From NCBI RefSeq assembly GCF_014195445.1, contig NZ_JACIBT010000002.1, positions 1-64,000 of the forward strand: a stretch of DNA of 64,000 nucleotides. The letters are read 5' to 3'. Below the pieces are notes generated by a model. It made no database searches and was not told the origin of the DNA. It saw only the letters and a list, made by a program, of their open reading frames with translations. Below, in pieces: positions 29,480 to 37,810 of the stretch; the first letter of the stretch is position 1; every line of letters begins with the position of its first letter. Position numbers and translations under genes: made by a program. This DNA is from Garicola koreensis (GTDB lineage Bacteria; Actinomycetota; Actinomycetes; Actinomycetales; Micrococcaceae).

Positions 29480-29880
29480 TGATTGAGCAGACACCGGTAT
29501 TTCGGCTCAGCGTGGATGACCACCTGATGATCGCCCACTCCCTGCCCGGGGAGTACTTCGGCGCTGCGCAGCAGTTGCACGGGGCGACCCTGGCGCTCAC
29601 GGCGACCTTCGAGCGTCAGGGGCTCAACGAGCATGGGGTGGTGATGGACATCGGCCTGGCCCATCAGCTGCTGGCAGCAGTGCTGGAGCCGCTTCGCCAC
29701 CAGAACTTGGATGAGCACACTGACTTCGCTGAAAAGATCTCCACCACTGAGGTGATCTGCCACCACATTGCACTGCAGGTGGCTGAGGCCCTGCCGCAGG
29801 CCCATGGGCTGCAGGCTGTGGAGGTCGCTGCTGAGGAGAACCCGCAGGCCCGGGCCAGTGTGCGCCTGGTCCTTCAGTGA
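29479..29880 (+). CDS. 6-pyruvoyl-tetrahydropterin synthase / QueD-family protein
   Basis: 133-aa T-fold protein. MIAHSLPGE and QLHGATLAL align with the first His and the HGH motif of PTPS/QueD, and MDIGLAH and STTEVICHHI with later conserved blocks. The third zinc histidine (HGH) appears as HGA, and no catalytic Cys is seen between the histidines, so activity may differ from classic PTPS. AAGGAGA lies before the ATG. It forms a two-gene unit with the dehydrogenase. Confidence 0.85.
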   Translation: MIEQTPVFRLSVDDHLMIAHSLPGEYFGAAQQLHGATLALTATFERQGLNEHGVVMDIGLAHQLLAAVLEPLRHQNLDEHTDFAEKISTTEVICHHIALQVAEALPQAHGLQAVEVAAEENPQARASVRLVLQ

Positions 29881-30007
29881 GCCCAACCCTCTGAGCGGAG
29901 CCGTCTGAGCGCTGCCGAGCACGACGCCGACGTCATGAACTGCCGTGCTGGCAGGCTGCGGCGCAGCTCGTCGTGCGGCTCGGATAAGATGGGTCAGCGC
30001 GTCACCA

Positions 30008-30081
30008 CCGGGGTTAGCTCAGTTGGTCAGAGCAGAGGACTCATAATCCTTTGGTCGCGGGTTCAAGTCCCGCACCCCGGA
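30008..30081 (+). tRNA. tRNA-Met (anticodon CAT, elongator type)
   Basis: 74-nt cloverleaf. The acceptor is CCGGGGT/ACCCCGG, D-arm GCTC...GAGC, anticodon stem GAGGA/TCCTT with loop CTCATAA, and T-arm GCGGG-TTCAAGT-CCCGC, with discriminator A and no encoded CCA. The paired C1-G72 argues against the initiator, which has a mismatch there. A lysidine-modified Ile tRNA also has CAT and cannot be fully excluded. Confidence 0.9.
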
Positions 30082-30144
30082 CTAGAGAAGCGCCTAGTCA
30101 GAGCACTATGACCAGGGGTTCCGCGGCAGGTCGAATCGGCGCAG

Positions 30145-30495
30145 CTACTCGCGCACCACGTCGGAGAGCACCGTGACGTGGCTGTTCTCCAGGTCCTTCG
30201 TCGCCGTCAGCAGAGTCAGGCGATTGCCGGTGAGGGCCTCCTTGAGCCGCTGCAGCGCCTCGTGGCCTTCGCTGGTGTTCAGTTCCTGTCGGTACCGGTC
30301 GGCGAATTCGTCGAATCTGTCCGGATCGTGGCCGAACCATTTGCGCAGCTCTGTTGAAGGGGCCACATCTTTTACCCAGTCATCGAGCTGCGCGTCCTCC
30401 TTGCGCACTCCGCGCGGCCAGACTCGGTCCACAAGAACACGTGTGCCGTCGTTGTGTCCGGGTTCGTCGTATATCCGTTTGGTGACAACATTCAT
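30145..30495 (-). CDS. DUF488 (YeaO-like) family protein
   Basis: 116-aa protein matching DUF488: VTKRIYDEP, the RVLVDRVWPRGV block near residue 25, DWVKDVAPSTELRKWFGHD in the middle and LTLLTATKD near the end. The family is widespread and uncharacterised, sometimes linked to stress or heme pathways. The ATG at 30495 is preferred; a GTG at 30504 would add three residues. It is convergent with tRNA-Met. Confidence 0.9.
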   Translation of the reverse strand: MNVVTKRIYDEPGHNDGTRVLVDRVWPRGVRKEDAQLDDWVKDVAPSTELRKWFGHDPDRFDEFADRYRQELNTSEGHEALQRLKEALTGNRLTLLTATKDLENSHVTVLSDVVRE

Positions 30496-30504
30496 GCTCC
30501 ACAC

Positions 30505-30811
30505 CTACACCATCTACGAGAGCGAGTCACGGGTTCTGTGGAAGCGCCTGGCGGAGTCATGCTCAAGGGTCAGCAACCTCCTACCCCAACTCTCGTACAG
30601 TTTGCCGCTGCGGGGGCGGCTGCCAGGGCATCCGCTCAAAAACAAGGATCAAGGCCCGTCCTCGTCGACAACCTGCTCACCTGAGTAGCGGGCCCCATCC
30701 GACCTCCGAGGCTTTCGTGATGAGGCTGGCAGCATGGACAGAAGCCTCAACGTAGGAGCCCGTGCACTCGACAGTGATATCTGCTTCGGCGCTTAGGCCC
30801 GTATCCCGCGC
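30505..30811. other. Non-coding stretch with gene remnants
   Basis: No convincing gene. The composition is less biased than in neighbouring genes. A minus-strand reading frame of about 44 codons (30681-30812), without a start and ending in a stop, looks like a degraded gene end, but I cannot name a family. It is the left edge of the accessory stretch downstream of tRNA-Met. Confidence 0.4.
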
Positions 30812-31184
30812 TCAATCACCAGCTTTCAGGGGTAATAGCACCGAGGGTTCCAATTCACCGGTCAGCAGAAGGGGGTTGATGTATTCGCCGTGCAGACGAA
30901 CGCCCCAGTGCAGGCACGGTTTGTCGCAGTGGGCTCCGTCGTCGTAGGTTCCCAGTTCGGCGATGGGTTCGCTGGCGTTGACGGAGTCGCCGACCTTCAG
31001 CGGGGAATCCACCGGTTCGAAGGAGCTGATGTATCCGCCGCCGTGATTGACGGAGAGGACCTCACGGTCGACCACGACGCCGGAGAAGCTGACCACCCCA
31101 TCGGCGGGAGAGCGGATCTGGGTGCCGGTGCTGCTGGCTAAGTCAATGCCGCGGTGCCCACGTGCCCAGGGAGAGCGCCACTAG
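30812..31184 (-). pseudogene. Truncated M23 peptidase gene copy
   Basis: Encodes only the M23 catalytic part (from WARGHRGIDL to LLPLKAGD). A stop codon immediately upstream of the homologous region removes the signal peptide and N-terminus found in the intact copy at 32525-33106. The two ends of the copy are nearly identical to the intact gene at DNA level, while the middle third and last few codons differ. It may be a remnant left when the RelA/SpoT module entered, or a gene-conversion mosaic. Confidence 0.8.
30831..31172 (-). repeat. Direct repeat, left copy (M23 peptidase 3' part)
   Basis: About 342 bp homologous to 32541-32885 in the same orientation. There are near-identical blocks of roughly 70 bp at one end and 165 bp at the other. 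Together the two copies flank the RelA/SpoT module. Confidence 0.85.
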
Positions 31185-31344
31185 GAGGTGAGAAGAGCTG
31201 GTGCTGTGCGGTTGCTGTTGCTCGCCACAACATTTCTGCAAGAAACTCCTGAACGATCCTGCGCTACATGTGAAGTTTCAGCCGACTTGGCCTCTACGGT
31301 AGGCAACCAGGCATAAGCGCACGACCTGTCGTAGTCTGGCGTGT

Positions 31345-32064
31345 ATGGAGATCACAGCTCCCAGCAGCAAGCAGGTCAAAAAGGCTGGGAGTAAGGTACG
31401 CAAGTTTTTCCGCGGTGATTCCTCCGTGGACTTGGAAGGGTTAGACCAAGCGCTTCGAACCATCGAGGCCTACCGGGCGCAGTTCAGCGGTCCGCTAACC
31501 CGCGTAAACAATCGTCTGCGACAGCGACTTATGTCTGTTGGAAGCGAGGCTCGAGTCACTCAGCGGCTCAAGAAGATGCCGACCATGCTGGACAAGCTGC
31601 AGCGCGAGCCAAGACTGGACCTTTCCAGGATGAGGGACATCGGTGGTTGCCGAATCGTGTTGGATGACCTCCAGGAGCTTGATCGTGTTCATGCCGCCAT
31701 CGTCTCGAATTGGCGGGGCGGTACTGAGGACACCGCTGACTATGTGAGGAGTCCTCGCGCATCCGGATATCGAGCCGTGCACTGCTTCGTGCGGGACCAC
31801 AGCACACGCCTTACAATCGAAGTGCAACTTAGAACCACTCTGATGCATGCATGGGCCGAAGATGTTGAGAACGTCTCTGCCCGGATGGGCATCAACTACA
31901 AACAGGACGGTGGCTCTGAGTACCAGGAGTACATGAAAAACCTTTCCAGCCTTTACGAAGCAGTCGAGACGGGCACACCTGTCCCTGAAGGGCTTGCTGA
32001 TACCCTCAGAAGACAACGAGCTCGCATCGCCCATCTAGTCCAACGAGCAGAAAGGAGTGGGTGA
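31345..32064 (+). CDS. RelA/SpoT-domain small alarmone synthetase-like protein (possible toxSAS)
   Basis: 239-aa single-domain nucleotide pyrophosphokinase. Conserved synthetase elements are K76/K77 with the following substrate loop, the SRMRDIGGCRI block with D98, SPRASGYRAVH with the guanine-stacking Y142, and IEVQLRTTLMHAWAE with E159. There is no HD hydrolase, TGS or ACT domain, so it is not the housekeeping Rel. It is coupled to a small downstream gene (GTGA overlap), lower in GC than its surroundings and sits between direct repeats. That fits toxin-type synthetases (ToxSAS), which pyrophosphorylate nucleotides or tRNA CCA ends and need an antitoxin. A small non-toxic SAS is the alternative. 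Confidence 0.85.
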   Translation: MEITAPSSKQVKKAGSKVRKFFRGDSSVDLEGLDQALRTIEAYRAQFSGPLTRVNNRLRQRLMSVGSEARVTQRLKKMPTMLDKLQREPRLDLSRMRDIGGCRIVLDDLQELDRVHAAIVSNWRGGTEDTADYVRSPRASGYRAVHCFVRDHSTRLTIEVQLRTTLMHAWAEDVENVSARMGINYKQDGGSEYQEYMKNLSSLYEAVETGTPVPEGLADTLRRQRARIAHLVQRAERSG

Positions 32065-32345
32065 GACTGATGAGTTCCTCTATCCGCCACTTCTTACTGA
32101 CCTTCGACCATGCTCGCGACGAACTTATCGACGTCGAAGATTTTGGCCATGACCCCCAGGCCGCAACTTCGCGGTACGAGAACCTCGAGGAGCAATACCG
32201 GGATTCCAGGGCGATCGACATCGTCCTGGTTGGGTCAGACTCGATAGAGACCGTCAAAGTTACTCACAGCACGTACTTCACCGGCTTCCAGAATGCGTCG
32301 CTGGACGAAGGTGCTCTCGAGCGTATGCTCGCCTCAATCCAGTAG
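32061..32345 (+). CDS. Small acidic protein paired with the RelA/SpoT gene (candidate antitoxin)
   Basis: 94 aa from the GTG that overlaps the upstream stop by 4 bp; ATG 32070 is an alternative start, and AAAGGAG lies just ahead. I do not recognise the family. The sequence has alternating beta-strand-like segments (SIRHFLLTFDHARDEL, IDIVLVGSDSIETVKVTH) and an acidic pI. Position and coupling are as in toxSAS antitoxin pairs, where the order of toxin and antitoxin varies; the role is inferred from context only. Confidence 0.65.
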   Translation: MRLMSSSIRHFLLTFDHARDELIDVEDFGHDPQAATSRYENLEEQYRDSRAIDIVLVGSDSIETVKVTHSTYFTGFQNASLDEGALERMLASIQ

Positions 32346-32524
32346 GGTATCTGAGCCGCAGCCTCCTTCTTAGGCACAGAGGAAGACTGCGCTCTTCGGA
32401 GCTTCTCCTGTGTCCCCGTAGTCTGCTTAATATGCGCAGCAGCCAGACTGCGTGCGGAGGGGCTTGACGTGCTCGGGAGGACGGGGTCCTGGGGTTCATA
32501 GGAGTCAGGCCGTTTTCGGGCCGT

Positions 32525-33106
32525 TCAACGATTGTGCAGCGGCAACAGCACGGAGGGTTCCAATTCACCGGTCAGCAGAAGGGGGTTGATGTATTCGCCG
32601 TGCAGACGAACGCCCCAGTGCAGGCAGGGGGAGTCGCAGTGGGCGGAGCCGTCGTCGTAGGTGCTCAGTTCAGCGACAGTCTCGCCTCCGGTGAGGGTGT
32701 CTCCGACCTGGAGATCGGACTCGACGGGTTCGAAGGAGCTGATGTATCCGCCGCCGTGATTGACGGAGAGGACCTCACGGTCGACCACGACGCCGGAGAA
32801 GCTGGCCACCCCATCGGCGGGAGAGCGGATCTGGGTGCCGGTGCTGCTGGCTAAGTCAATGCCGCGGTGCCCACGTGCCCAGGGAACCGGGGGAGCCGAG
32901 AATCCGTCGGTCACCGCTCCGTCTGCGGGTCTCACCCAGGTGCCGGAGTCAGCCTGAGCCATAACTGGTGTGGCCGGAGGGGCGCCGAAGAGCCCCAGCA
33001 GCAGTGCCAGCAGCAGAAGGACGTCCCGGGCTCGGGCCACCACAGGACCGGTCGGCCGGTCCGTGGAAAGGCGGTGATCGTCGTCTGTTCGGTGCTCATG
33101 ATTCAA
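32525..33106 (-). CDS. M23-family (LytM-like) secreted peptidase
   Basis: 193-aa protein of the lysostaphin/LytM fold. A basic N-terminus, a hydrophobic signal segment (about 28-45) and AMA/QA-type cleavage region precede the M23 domain. Metal ligands read as H80-x3-D84 in RGHRGIDL and H163 in CLHWGVR, with H117 in VNHGGGY. The usual first His of the HxH motif is Cys161, common in this actinobacterial subgroup. It likely cleaves or binds peptidoglycan peptides outside the cell. A truncated second copy lies 1.3 kb away on the same strand. Confidence 0.88.
   Translation of the reverse strand: MNHEHRTDDDHRLSTDRPTGPVVARARDVLLLLALLLGLFGAPPATPVMAQADSGTWVRPADGAVTDGFSAPPVPWARGHRGIDLASSTGTQIRSPADGVASFSGVVVDREVLSVNHGGGYISSFEPVESDLQVGDTLTGGETVAELSTYDDGSAHCDSPCLHWGVRLHGEYINPLLLTGELEPSVLLPLHNR
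32541..32885 (-). repeat. Direct repeat, right copy (M23 peptidase 3' part)
   Basis: The 3' portion of the intact M23 gene, homologous to 30831-31172 in the same orientation. Recombination between the two would delete the RelA/SpoT module and leave one M23 gene. Confidence 0.85.
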
Positions 33107-33228
33107 GAGTCAGGCCCCGCGCGCCTGGGCAGTGCGGCCCAGCCGAGGTCTGGGGGACGGATGGCGTGTCCCCGTCCGTTGCCAGGACCTCTGGAAAACT
33201 CGTCGCGGTGAGGGCTTGTGGACCGTTG

Positions 33229-33258
33229 TTGGGGATTGGGGCGCATTCAGGCTAAACT
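33229..33258 (+). promoter_or_regulatory. Candidate rpsB promoter
   Basis: TTGGGG (33229-33234), 18 bp, TAAACT (33253-33258). It would start a transcript about 290 nt ahead of rpsB. Confidence 0.5.
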
Positions 33259-33264
33259 GGGAGG

Positions 33265-33553
33265 CAGCAGCTGGACTGTGTGCGCTTCACTGTGCCGCAA
33301 CAGCTGACTACGCGCTGCGAATCCCCGGTACGCCGGGACATTCCCATCGGTCCATACAAACCAGCTCCCATCAGGAGTTTCTTGTGTGTCCGGGAACTGT
33401 GATCACCAGATCGGGCCGCAGCCAGGAGCCCGGGAGAACCGGGCTGTCATGCAACCGAGAAAACTACGTCGGCGCTGCACAGCGCAGCAGGACGACGCCC
33501 CCAGGGGCGTTGGCTGAGCACTGTGTTGAAAGCCCGACATCTGAAAGGACACC
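33265..33553 (+). promoter_or_regulatory. Long 5' leader of rpsB-tsf with hairpins
   Basis: About 290 bp without an ORF of note. It includes hairpin ACGCCCC-CA-GGGGCGT (about 33492-33507), a CCCGGGAGAACCGGG hairpin and a GCGCTGCACAGCGC hairpin. In other bacteria rpsB-tsf is controlled by S2 binding its leader, so an autoregulatory RNA is possible. I do not recognise a catalogued motif. Confidence 0.4.
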
Positions 33554-34489
33554 ATGCCTGTCGTCACAATGCGCCAGCTGCTCGACTCCGGAGTTCACTT
33601 CGGCCACCAGACCCGCCGCTGGAACCCGAAGATGAAGCGCTACATCTTCACCGAGCGCAACGGCATCTACATCGTCGACCTCCAGCAGTCGCTGAGCTAC
33701 ATCGACCGCGCCTACGACTTCGTGAAGCAGACTGTCGCCCACGGCGGCACCATCCTGTTCGTCGGCACCAAGAAGCAGGCCCAGGAGACCATCTCCGAGC
33801 AGGCCACCCGCGTCGGCCAGCCCTATGTCAACCACCGTTGGCTCGGCGGGATGCTCACCAACTTCGCCACCGTCTCCAAGCGCGTTCAGCGCATGAAGGA
33901 ACTGGAAGAGATCGACTTCGACGACGTCGCTGGCTCCCAGTACACCAAGAAGGAGCTGCTGCTGTTCAGGCGCGAACTGGACAAGCTGCACGCCAACCTC
34001 GGCGGTATCCGCAATCTGAACCGGACCCCCTCGGCGGTCTGGGTGGTGGACACCAACAAGGAGCACCTGGCAGTCGATGAAGCCCGCAAGCTGGGCATCC
34101 CGGTTATCGCCATCCTGGACACCAACTGTGACCCGGACGAAGTCAGCTACCCGATCCCGGGCAACGACGACGCCATCCGTTCAGTGGACCTGCTCACCCG
34201 CGTGGTGGCAGATGCCGTGGCTGACGGCCTGATCGCACGTGATGAAAAGCGCGGCGGCGGCTCAGGAGCCCCGGCAGAGCCTATGGCCGAGTGGGAGCGC
34301 GAGCTGCTGGAGCAGCACACCGCTGAGACGAGCGAGACCGAGACCCGCGGCGAGGACGAGCCGCACCAGTCCGCCCCCAGCACCGCCGGCGACGCCGCGG
34401 CTGAGGCCGAGACCGGCGAAGCCAACATCCCCACCGATGCTGACGCAACAGAGGCCGCAGACGTATCTGAAGCCGCAGAATCCCAGTAA
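33554..34489 (+). CDS. rpsB: 30S ribosomal protein S2
   Basis: Small-subunit head protein required for S1 binding and initiation. Starts [26 protein letters not shown] and carries the S2 signatures ([29 protein letters not shown]). At 311 aa it is longer than typical S2, because of an acidic Ala/Glu/Thr-rich tail from about residue 250, a feature of several Micrococcales S2 proteins. AAAGGAC precedes the ATG. It is co-transcribed with tsf, 49 bp downstream. Confidence 0.98.
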   Translation: MPVVTMRQLLDSGVHFGHQTRRWNPKMKRYIFTERNGIYIVDLQQSLSYIDRAYDFVKQTVAHGGTILFVGTKKQAQETISEQATRVGQPYVNHRWLGGMLTNFATVSKRVQRMKELEEIDFDDVAGSQYTKKELLLFRRELDKLHANLGGIRNLNRTPSAVWVVDTNKEHLAVDEARKLGIPVIAILDTNCDPDEVSYPIPGNDDAIRSVDLLTRVVADAVADGLIARDEKRGGGSGAPAEPMAEWERELLEQHTAETSETETRGEDEPHQSAPSTAGDAAAEAETGEANIPTDADATEAADVSEAAESQ

Positions 34490-34538
34490 TCGCGGACCCT
34501 GACCCAGCTACTCTGGACTGAGAGGACACCAGACACCC

Positions 34539-35381
34539 ATGGCGAACTACACCGCTGCCGACATCAAAGCCCTGCGTGAGCGCACCGGCGCCGGCATGAT
34601 GGACGTGAAGAAGGCGCTCGACGAGGCCGACGGCAACATGGACCAGGCCATCGAGGCCATCCGCATCAAGGGATTGAAAGGCGCCGCCAAGCGCGAAGGC
34701 CGCTCTGCTGCAGAGGGCCTGGCGCTGGCCAAGGTCGTCGACGGAACCACCGGCTATCTGCTCGAGGTCAACGCTGAGACCGACTTCGTCGCGAAGTCAG
34801 ACAAGTTCGTCAGCCTGGCTGAGAAAGTTTTGGACGTGGCTGTGGAAAACCAGCTGGCCAGCGCCGAGGCCCTGCTCGACGCCGAGGTCGAGGGTAAGAA
34901 AGTCAGCGACTACGTGACTGAGGAGGGCGGTGCAGTCCTCGGTGAGAAGATCGTGGTCCGCCGCCTGGAGAAGATCAGCGGCGCCTATGTCGACGCCTAC
35001 CTGCACAAGACCTCCAAAGACCTGCCCGCCCAGGTGGGTGTGCTGGTCGCCGTCGACGCTGAGAGTGAGAGCGCGAAGACTGCCGCTCACGATGTGGCCG
35101 TCCATGCGGCTGCGATGTCACCGTCCTACCTCACCCGTGAGGAGGTTCCGGAGAACCTGGTGGCTGATGAGCGCCGCATCGCTGAGGAGACCGCTCGGGC
35201 AGAGAACAAGCCGGAGCAGGCCATGACCAAGATCGTTGAGGGCCGCACCAACGCGTTCTTCAAGGAGCACGTCCTGGTCGATCAGCCCTTCGCCAAGGAC
35301 CCCAAGGTCTCTGTGGCCAAGGTGTTGGAGGAGGCCGGGACCGCGGCGACCGGCTTCGCACGGTTCCGCGTCGGCAACTGA
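34539..35381 (+). CDS. tsf: Elongation factor Ts
   Basis: Guanine nucleotide exchange factor for EF-Tu, 280 aa. The N-terminal UBA-like domain includes LRERTGAGMMDVKKAL and the EF-Ts signature 1. Signature 2 is VNAETDFVAKSD and the core includes a conserved coiled-coil region, followed by GFARFRVG at the end. The ATG follows TGAGAGGACACC. A strong intrinsic terminator lies 46 bp after the stop. Confidence 0.98.
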   Translation: MANYTAADIKALRERTGAGMMDVKKALDEADGNMDQAIEAIRIKGLKGAAKREGRSAAEGLALAKVVDGTTGYLLEVNAETDFVAKSDKFVSLAEKVLDVAVENQLASAEALLDAEVEGKKVSDYVTEEGGAVLGEKIVVRRLEKISGAYVDAYLHKTSKDLPAQVGVLVAVDAESESAKTAAHDVAVHAAAMSPSYLTREEVPENLVADERRIAEETARAENKPEQAMTKIVEGRTNAFFKEHVLVDQPFAKDPKVSVAKVLEEAGTAATGFARFRVGN

Positions 35382-35427
35382 TGTGCACAGCGGTTAGACT
35401 GACCCCTAACGTCTGACCTGAAATTCA

Positions 35428-35466
35428 AAGGGGGTGGCCACCAGCACCACGGTGGCCACCCCTTTT
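35428..35466 (+). terminator. Intrinsic terminator after tsf
   Basis: GGGGTGGCCACC and GGTGGCCACCCC form a perfect 12-bp stem around an 8-base loop, followed by TTTTG and preceded by AAAG. It separates rpsB-tsf from the pyrH-frr-cdsA unit. Confidence 0.9.
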
Positions 35467-35496
35467 GTATGCCGAGAACAGTATCTAAGGAGCCCC

Positions 35497-36216
35497 ATGC
35501 CAGAGAAAGCACCAGCTCGTCGACGTGTCCTGCTCAAGCTCTCCGGCGAGGTCTTCGGCGGAGGCTCCGTCGGTGTGGACCCGGCCACTGTGCGCGGCAT
35601 TGCCGAACAGATCGCTGCGGTGGGCGACCGGGTGGAGGTCTGCGTCGTCGTCGGCGGCGGCAACTTCTTCCGCGGAGCCGAGCTCTCAAAGGCTGGGATG
35701 GACCGGTCGAGAGCCGACTACATCGGCATGCTGGGCACGGTGATGAACGCCTTGGCCCTGCAGGACTTTCTGGAACAGTCCGGTCAGCCCACCCGGGTGC
35801 AGACAGCCATCGGCATGGCCCAGGTGGCCGAACCCTATATCCCGCTGCGCGCGGTGCGGCACATGGAGAAGGGGCGCGTCGTCGTCTTCGGCGCCGGTGC
35901 CGGCATGCCCTTCTTCTCCACCGACACCGTGTGTGCCCAGCGGGCGCTGGAGGTCGGCGCAGATATGGTGCTGATGGCCAAGTCCGGCGTCGACGGCATC
36001 TACACCGCTGACCCGCGCACCGACCCAGGTGCCCAGCGCCTGGAGCAGCTGACCTACACCCAGGCGCTGCACCAGAACATTCGCGTCATGGACCAGACGG
36101 CGATGACCATGTGCAATGACAACGGTCTGCACATGAGAGTCTTCGGCATGGAAGAGCCGGGGAACATCACCCGGGTCCTGCTCGGCGAAGAGCTGGGCAC
36201 CCTGGTCACGCCCTGA
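35497..36216 (+). CDS. pyrH: UMP kinase
   Basis: Phosphorylates UMP to UDP in pyrimidine synthesis; an amino-acid-kinase-family hexamer allosterically tuned by GTP/UTP. The 239-aa protein has [12 protein letters not shown] at the start, the GGGNFFRG phosphate loop, [29 protein letters not shown] and [13 protein letters not shown]. The ATG at 35497 follows TAAGGAG; the longer frame runs back into the terminator. frr follows 71 bp later. Confidence 0.98.
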   Translation: MPEKAPARRRVLLKLSGEVFGGGSVGVDPATVRGIAEQIAAVGDRVEVCVVVGGGNFFRGAELSKAGMDRSRADYIGMLGTVMNALALQDFLEQSGQPTRVQTAIGMAQVAEPYIPLRAVRHMEKGRVVVFGAGAGMPFFSTDTVCAQRALEVGADMVLMAKSGVDGIYTADPRTDPGAQRLEQLTYTQALHQNIRVMDQTAMTMCNDNGLHMRVFGMEEPGNITRVLLGEELGTLVTP

Positions 36217-36287
36217 CCCGGCCGCACCGAGGTGCTGACCAGGTCGGTAGACTGTGACCCGAGACCCTACAGCTCAAGGAGAAACAC

Positions 36288-36845
36288 GTGACTGACGAGA
36301 CCCTGCTCGAAGCCGAAGAGCTGATGGAGCGTGCCGTGGAAGCCACCAGTGAGGACTTCGCCACCGTGCGCACCGGCCGCGCCAACCCTGCCCTGTACTC
36401 CAAGGTGCTGGTGGACTACTACGGTGCCGCCACTCCGCTGCAGCAGCTGGCCTCCTTCGCGACCCCCGATGCACGCACCATCCTCATCACTCCCTATGAC
36501 GCCAGCTCCCTGCGTGACATCGAAAAGGCGCTGTCTGACTCCGAGATCGGCGCAAACCCCTCCAACGACGGCAAACAGATCCGCATCACCATGCCTGATC
36601 TGACCGAGGAGCGTCGCAGAGAGTACGTCAAGATCGTCAAGGGCAAGGGGGAGGACCACAAGGTCTCGGTCCGCAACGCTCGCCGCAAAGCGAAGGACAG
36701 CATCGAGAAGGCGGTCAAGGACGGCGACGTCGGTGAGGATGAGGGCGATCGCGCGACGAAGGACCTCGAGGCGCTGACGAAGAAGTTCGTTGACCGCATC
36801 GACGAGATGGTCAAGCGTAAGGAAGCCGAGCTCCTCGAGGTCTGA
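36288..36845 (+). CDS. frr: Ribosome recycling factor
   Basis: With EF-G, splits post-termination ribosomes. 185 aa, with the three-helix/beta-alpha-beta fold and conserved RTGRANPALYSKVLVDYYG, TIPYD-like ITPYDASSL and the C-terminal KDLEALTKKFVDRIDEM helix. The start is GTG with AAGGAGA at 6 bases. It is part of the pyrH-frr-cdsA unit. Confidence 0.98.
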   Translation: MTDETLLEAEELMERAVEATSEDFATVRTGRANPALYSKVLVDYYGAATPLQQLASFATPDARTILITPYDASSLRDIEKALSDSEIGANPSNDGKQIRITMPDLTEERRREYVKIVKGKGEDHKVSVRNARRKAKDSIEKAVKDGDVGEDEGDRATKDLEALTKKFVDRIDEMVKRKEAELLEV

Positions 36846-36859
36846 ACCGAGGACCCCCG

Positions 36860-37810
36860 ATGACCACCACGCCGGACCCACGCGCGCCGGGCCCGTCCAC
36901 GCCGGAGACACCCAGGGCGGAGCCCCCCACGGCGGAAGACCCGGCGACCAAGAAGCGACGGGTCAGCGCCGGACGGAACCTGCCGGCGGCCATCGCCACC
37001 GGCGTCGTCCTACTGGTGCCGGCCCTCCTGGGCATCTTCTTCGTCCCCCCGCTGTTGATCGCGGTATGGATCGTGGTGCTCTGCCTGGGCGTATGGGAGG
37101 TCGCTCGCGCCCTGGAGTCGGTAGAGATTGAGGGCGGACGCCGACTGCAGATCCCCAAAGTTCCCCTCTACCTGGGGGCCGCGGCGATGCCGGTGGCCGC
37201 CTACTGGGGTGGTGTGGAGGCGCTGACGCTGGCGCTGATGGTCACCGGGGTCGCGGTGGTGGTCGGTGCCGCCATCACTCGGGTCCATCACCCCGGCCAC
37301 AGTATTACCGCTTCGATCTTCATCGCATGCTGGGTGCCGTACCTGATCTCCTTCGCGCTGCTGGTGCTGCAGACCGCCCAGGGGGAGTGGCGGCTGATCG
37401 TGGTGGTGCTGCTGGTGGTCGCCAATGACACATTCGGCTACATCGCGGGTGTGCTGTTCGGCAAACACCCCATGGCGCCCAAGGTCAGCCCGAAGAAATC
37501 GTGGGAAGGTTTTGCGGGTTCATTGATCGGCGCAGTGCTGGTGGGCATGCTGGCCTCGTGGCTGATCTTTGAGGAGCCGCTCTTCCTCGGCGCGCTGCTG
37601 GCGGTGGCCGTGGTGATCGCCGGCACGGCCGGGGACTTCAGCGAATCGATGGTCAAGCGTGAGCTCGGTCGCAAGGATATGTCCCAGGTGCTGCCTGGTC
37701 ACGGCGGAGTCATGGACCGGTTGGATTCGATCGTCTTCGCGATGCCCACCGCCTACTTCGTGATTGTGGCGCTTACTGCTGATTCGGCGGGCCTTCCCTT
37801 AGGGTTATGA
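36860..37810 (+). CDS. cdsA: Phosphatidate cytidylyltransferase
   Basis: Makes CDP-diacylglycerol, precursor of all phospholipids (and of the CDP-alcohol phosphatidyltransferase at 25320). The 316-aa membrane protein has about eight helices after a 35-residue Pro/Thr-rich N-terminus, and the family signature ESMVKRELGRKDM-(SQV)-LPGHGGVMDRLDS near the C-terminus. The stop overlaps the next ATG (ATGA). Confidence 0.96.
   Translation: MTTTPDPRAPGPSTPETPRAEPPTAEDPATKKRRVSAGRNLPAAIATGVVLLVPALLGIFFVPPLLIAVWIVVLCLGVWEVARALESVEIEGGRRLQIPKVPLYLGAAAMPVAAYWGGVEALTLALMVTGVAVVVGAAITRVHHPGHSITASIFIACWVPYLISFALLVLQTAQGEWRLIVVVLLVVANDTFGYIAGVLFGKHPMAPKVSPKKSWEGFAGSLIGAVLVGMLASWLIFEEPLFLGALLAVAVVIAGTAGDFSESMVKRELGRKDMSQVLPGHGGVMDRLDSIVFAMPTAYFVIVALTADSAGLPLGL

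Noticed and set aside
30008..30081. Attachment site for an integrated element at the tRNA
   Set aside because: I could find no second copy of the tRNA 3' end in the downstream accessory stretch.
31345..32064. Housekeeping (p)ppGpp synthetase/hydrolase Rel
   Set aside because: It is only 239 aa, with no HD, TGS or ACT domains, and sits in an accessory stretch.
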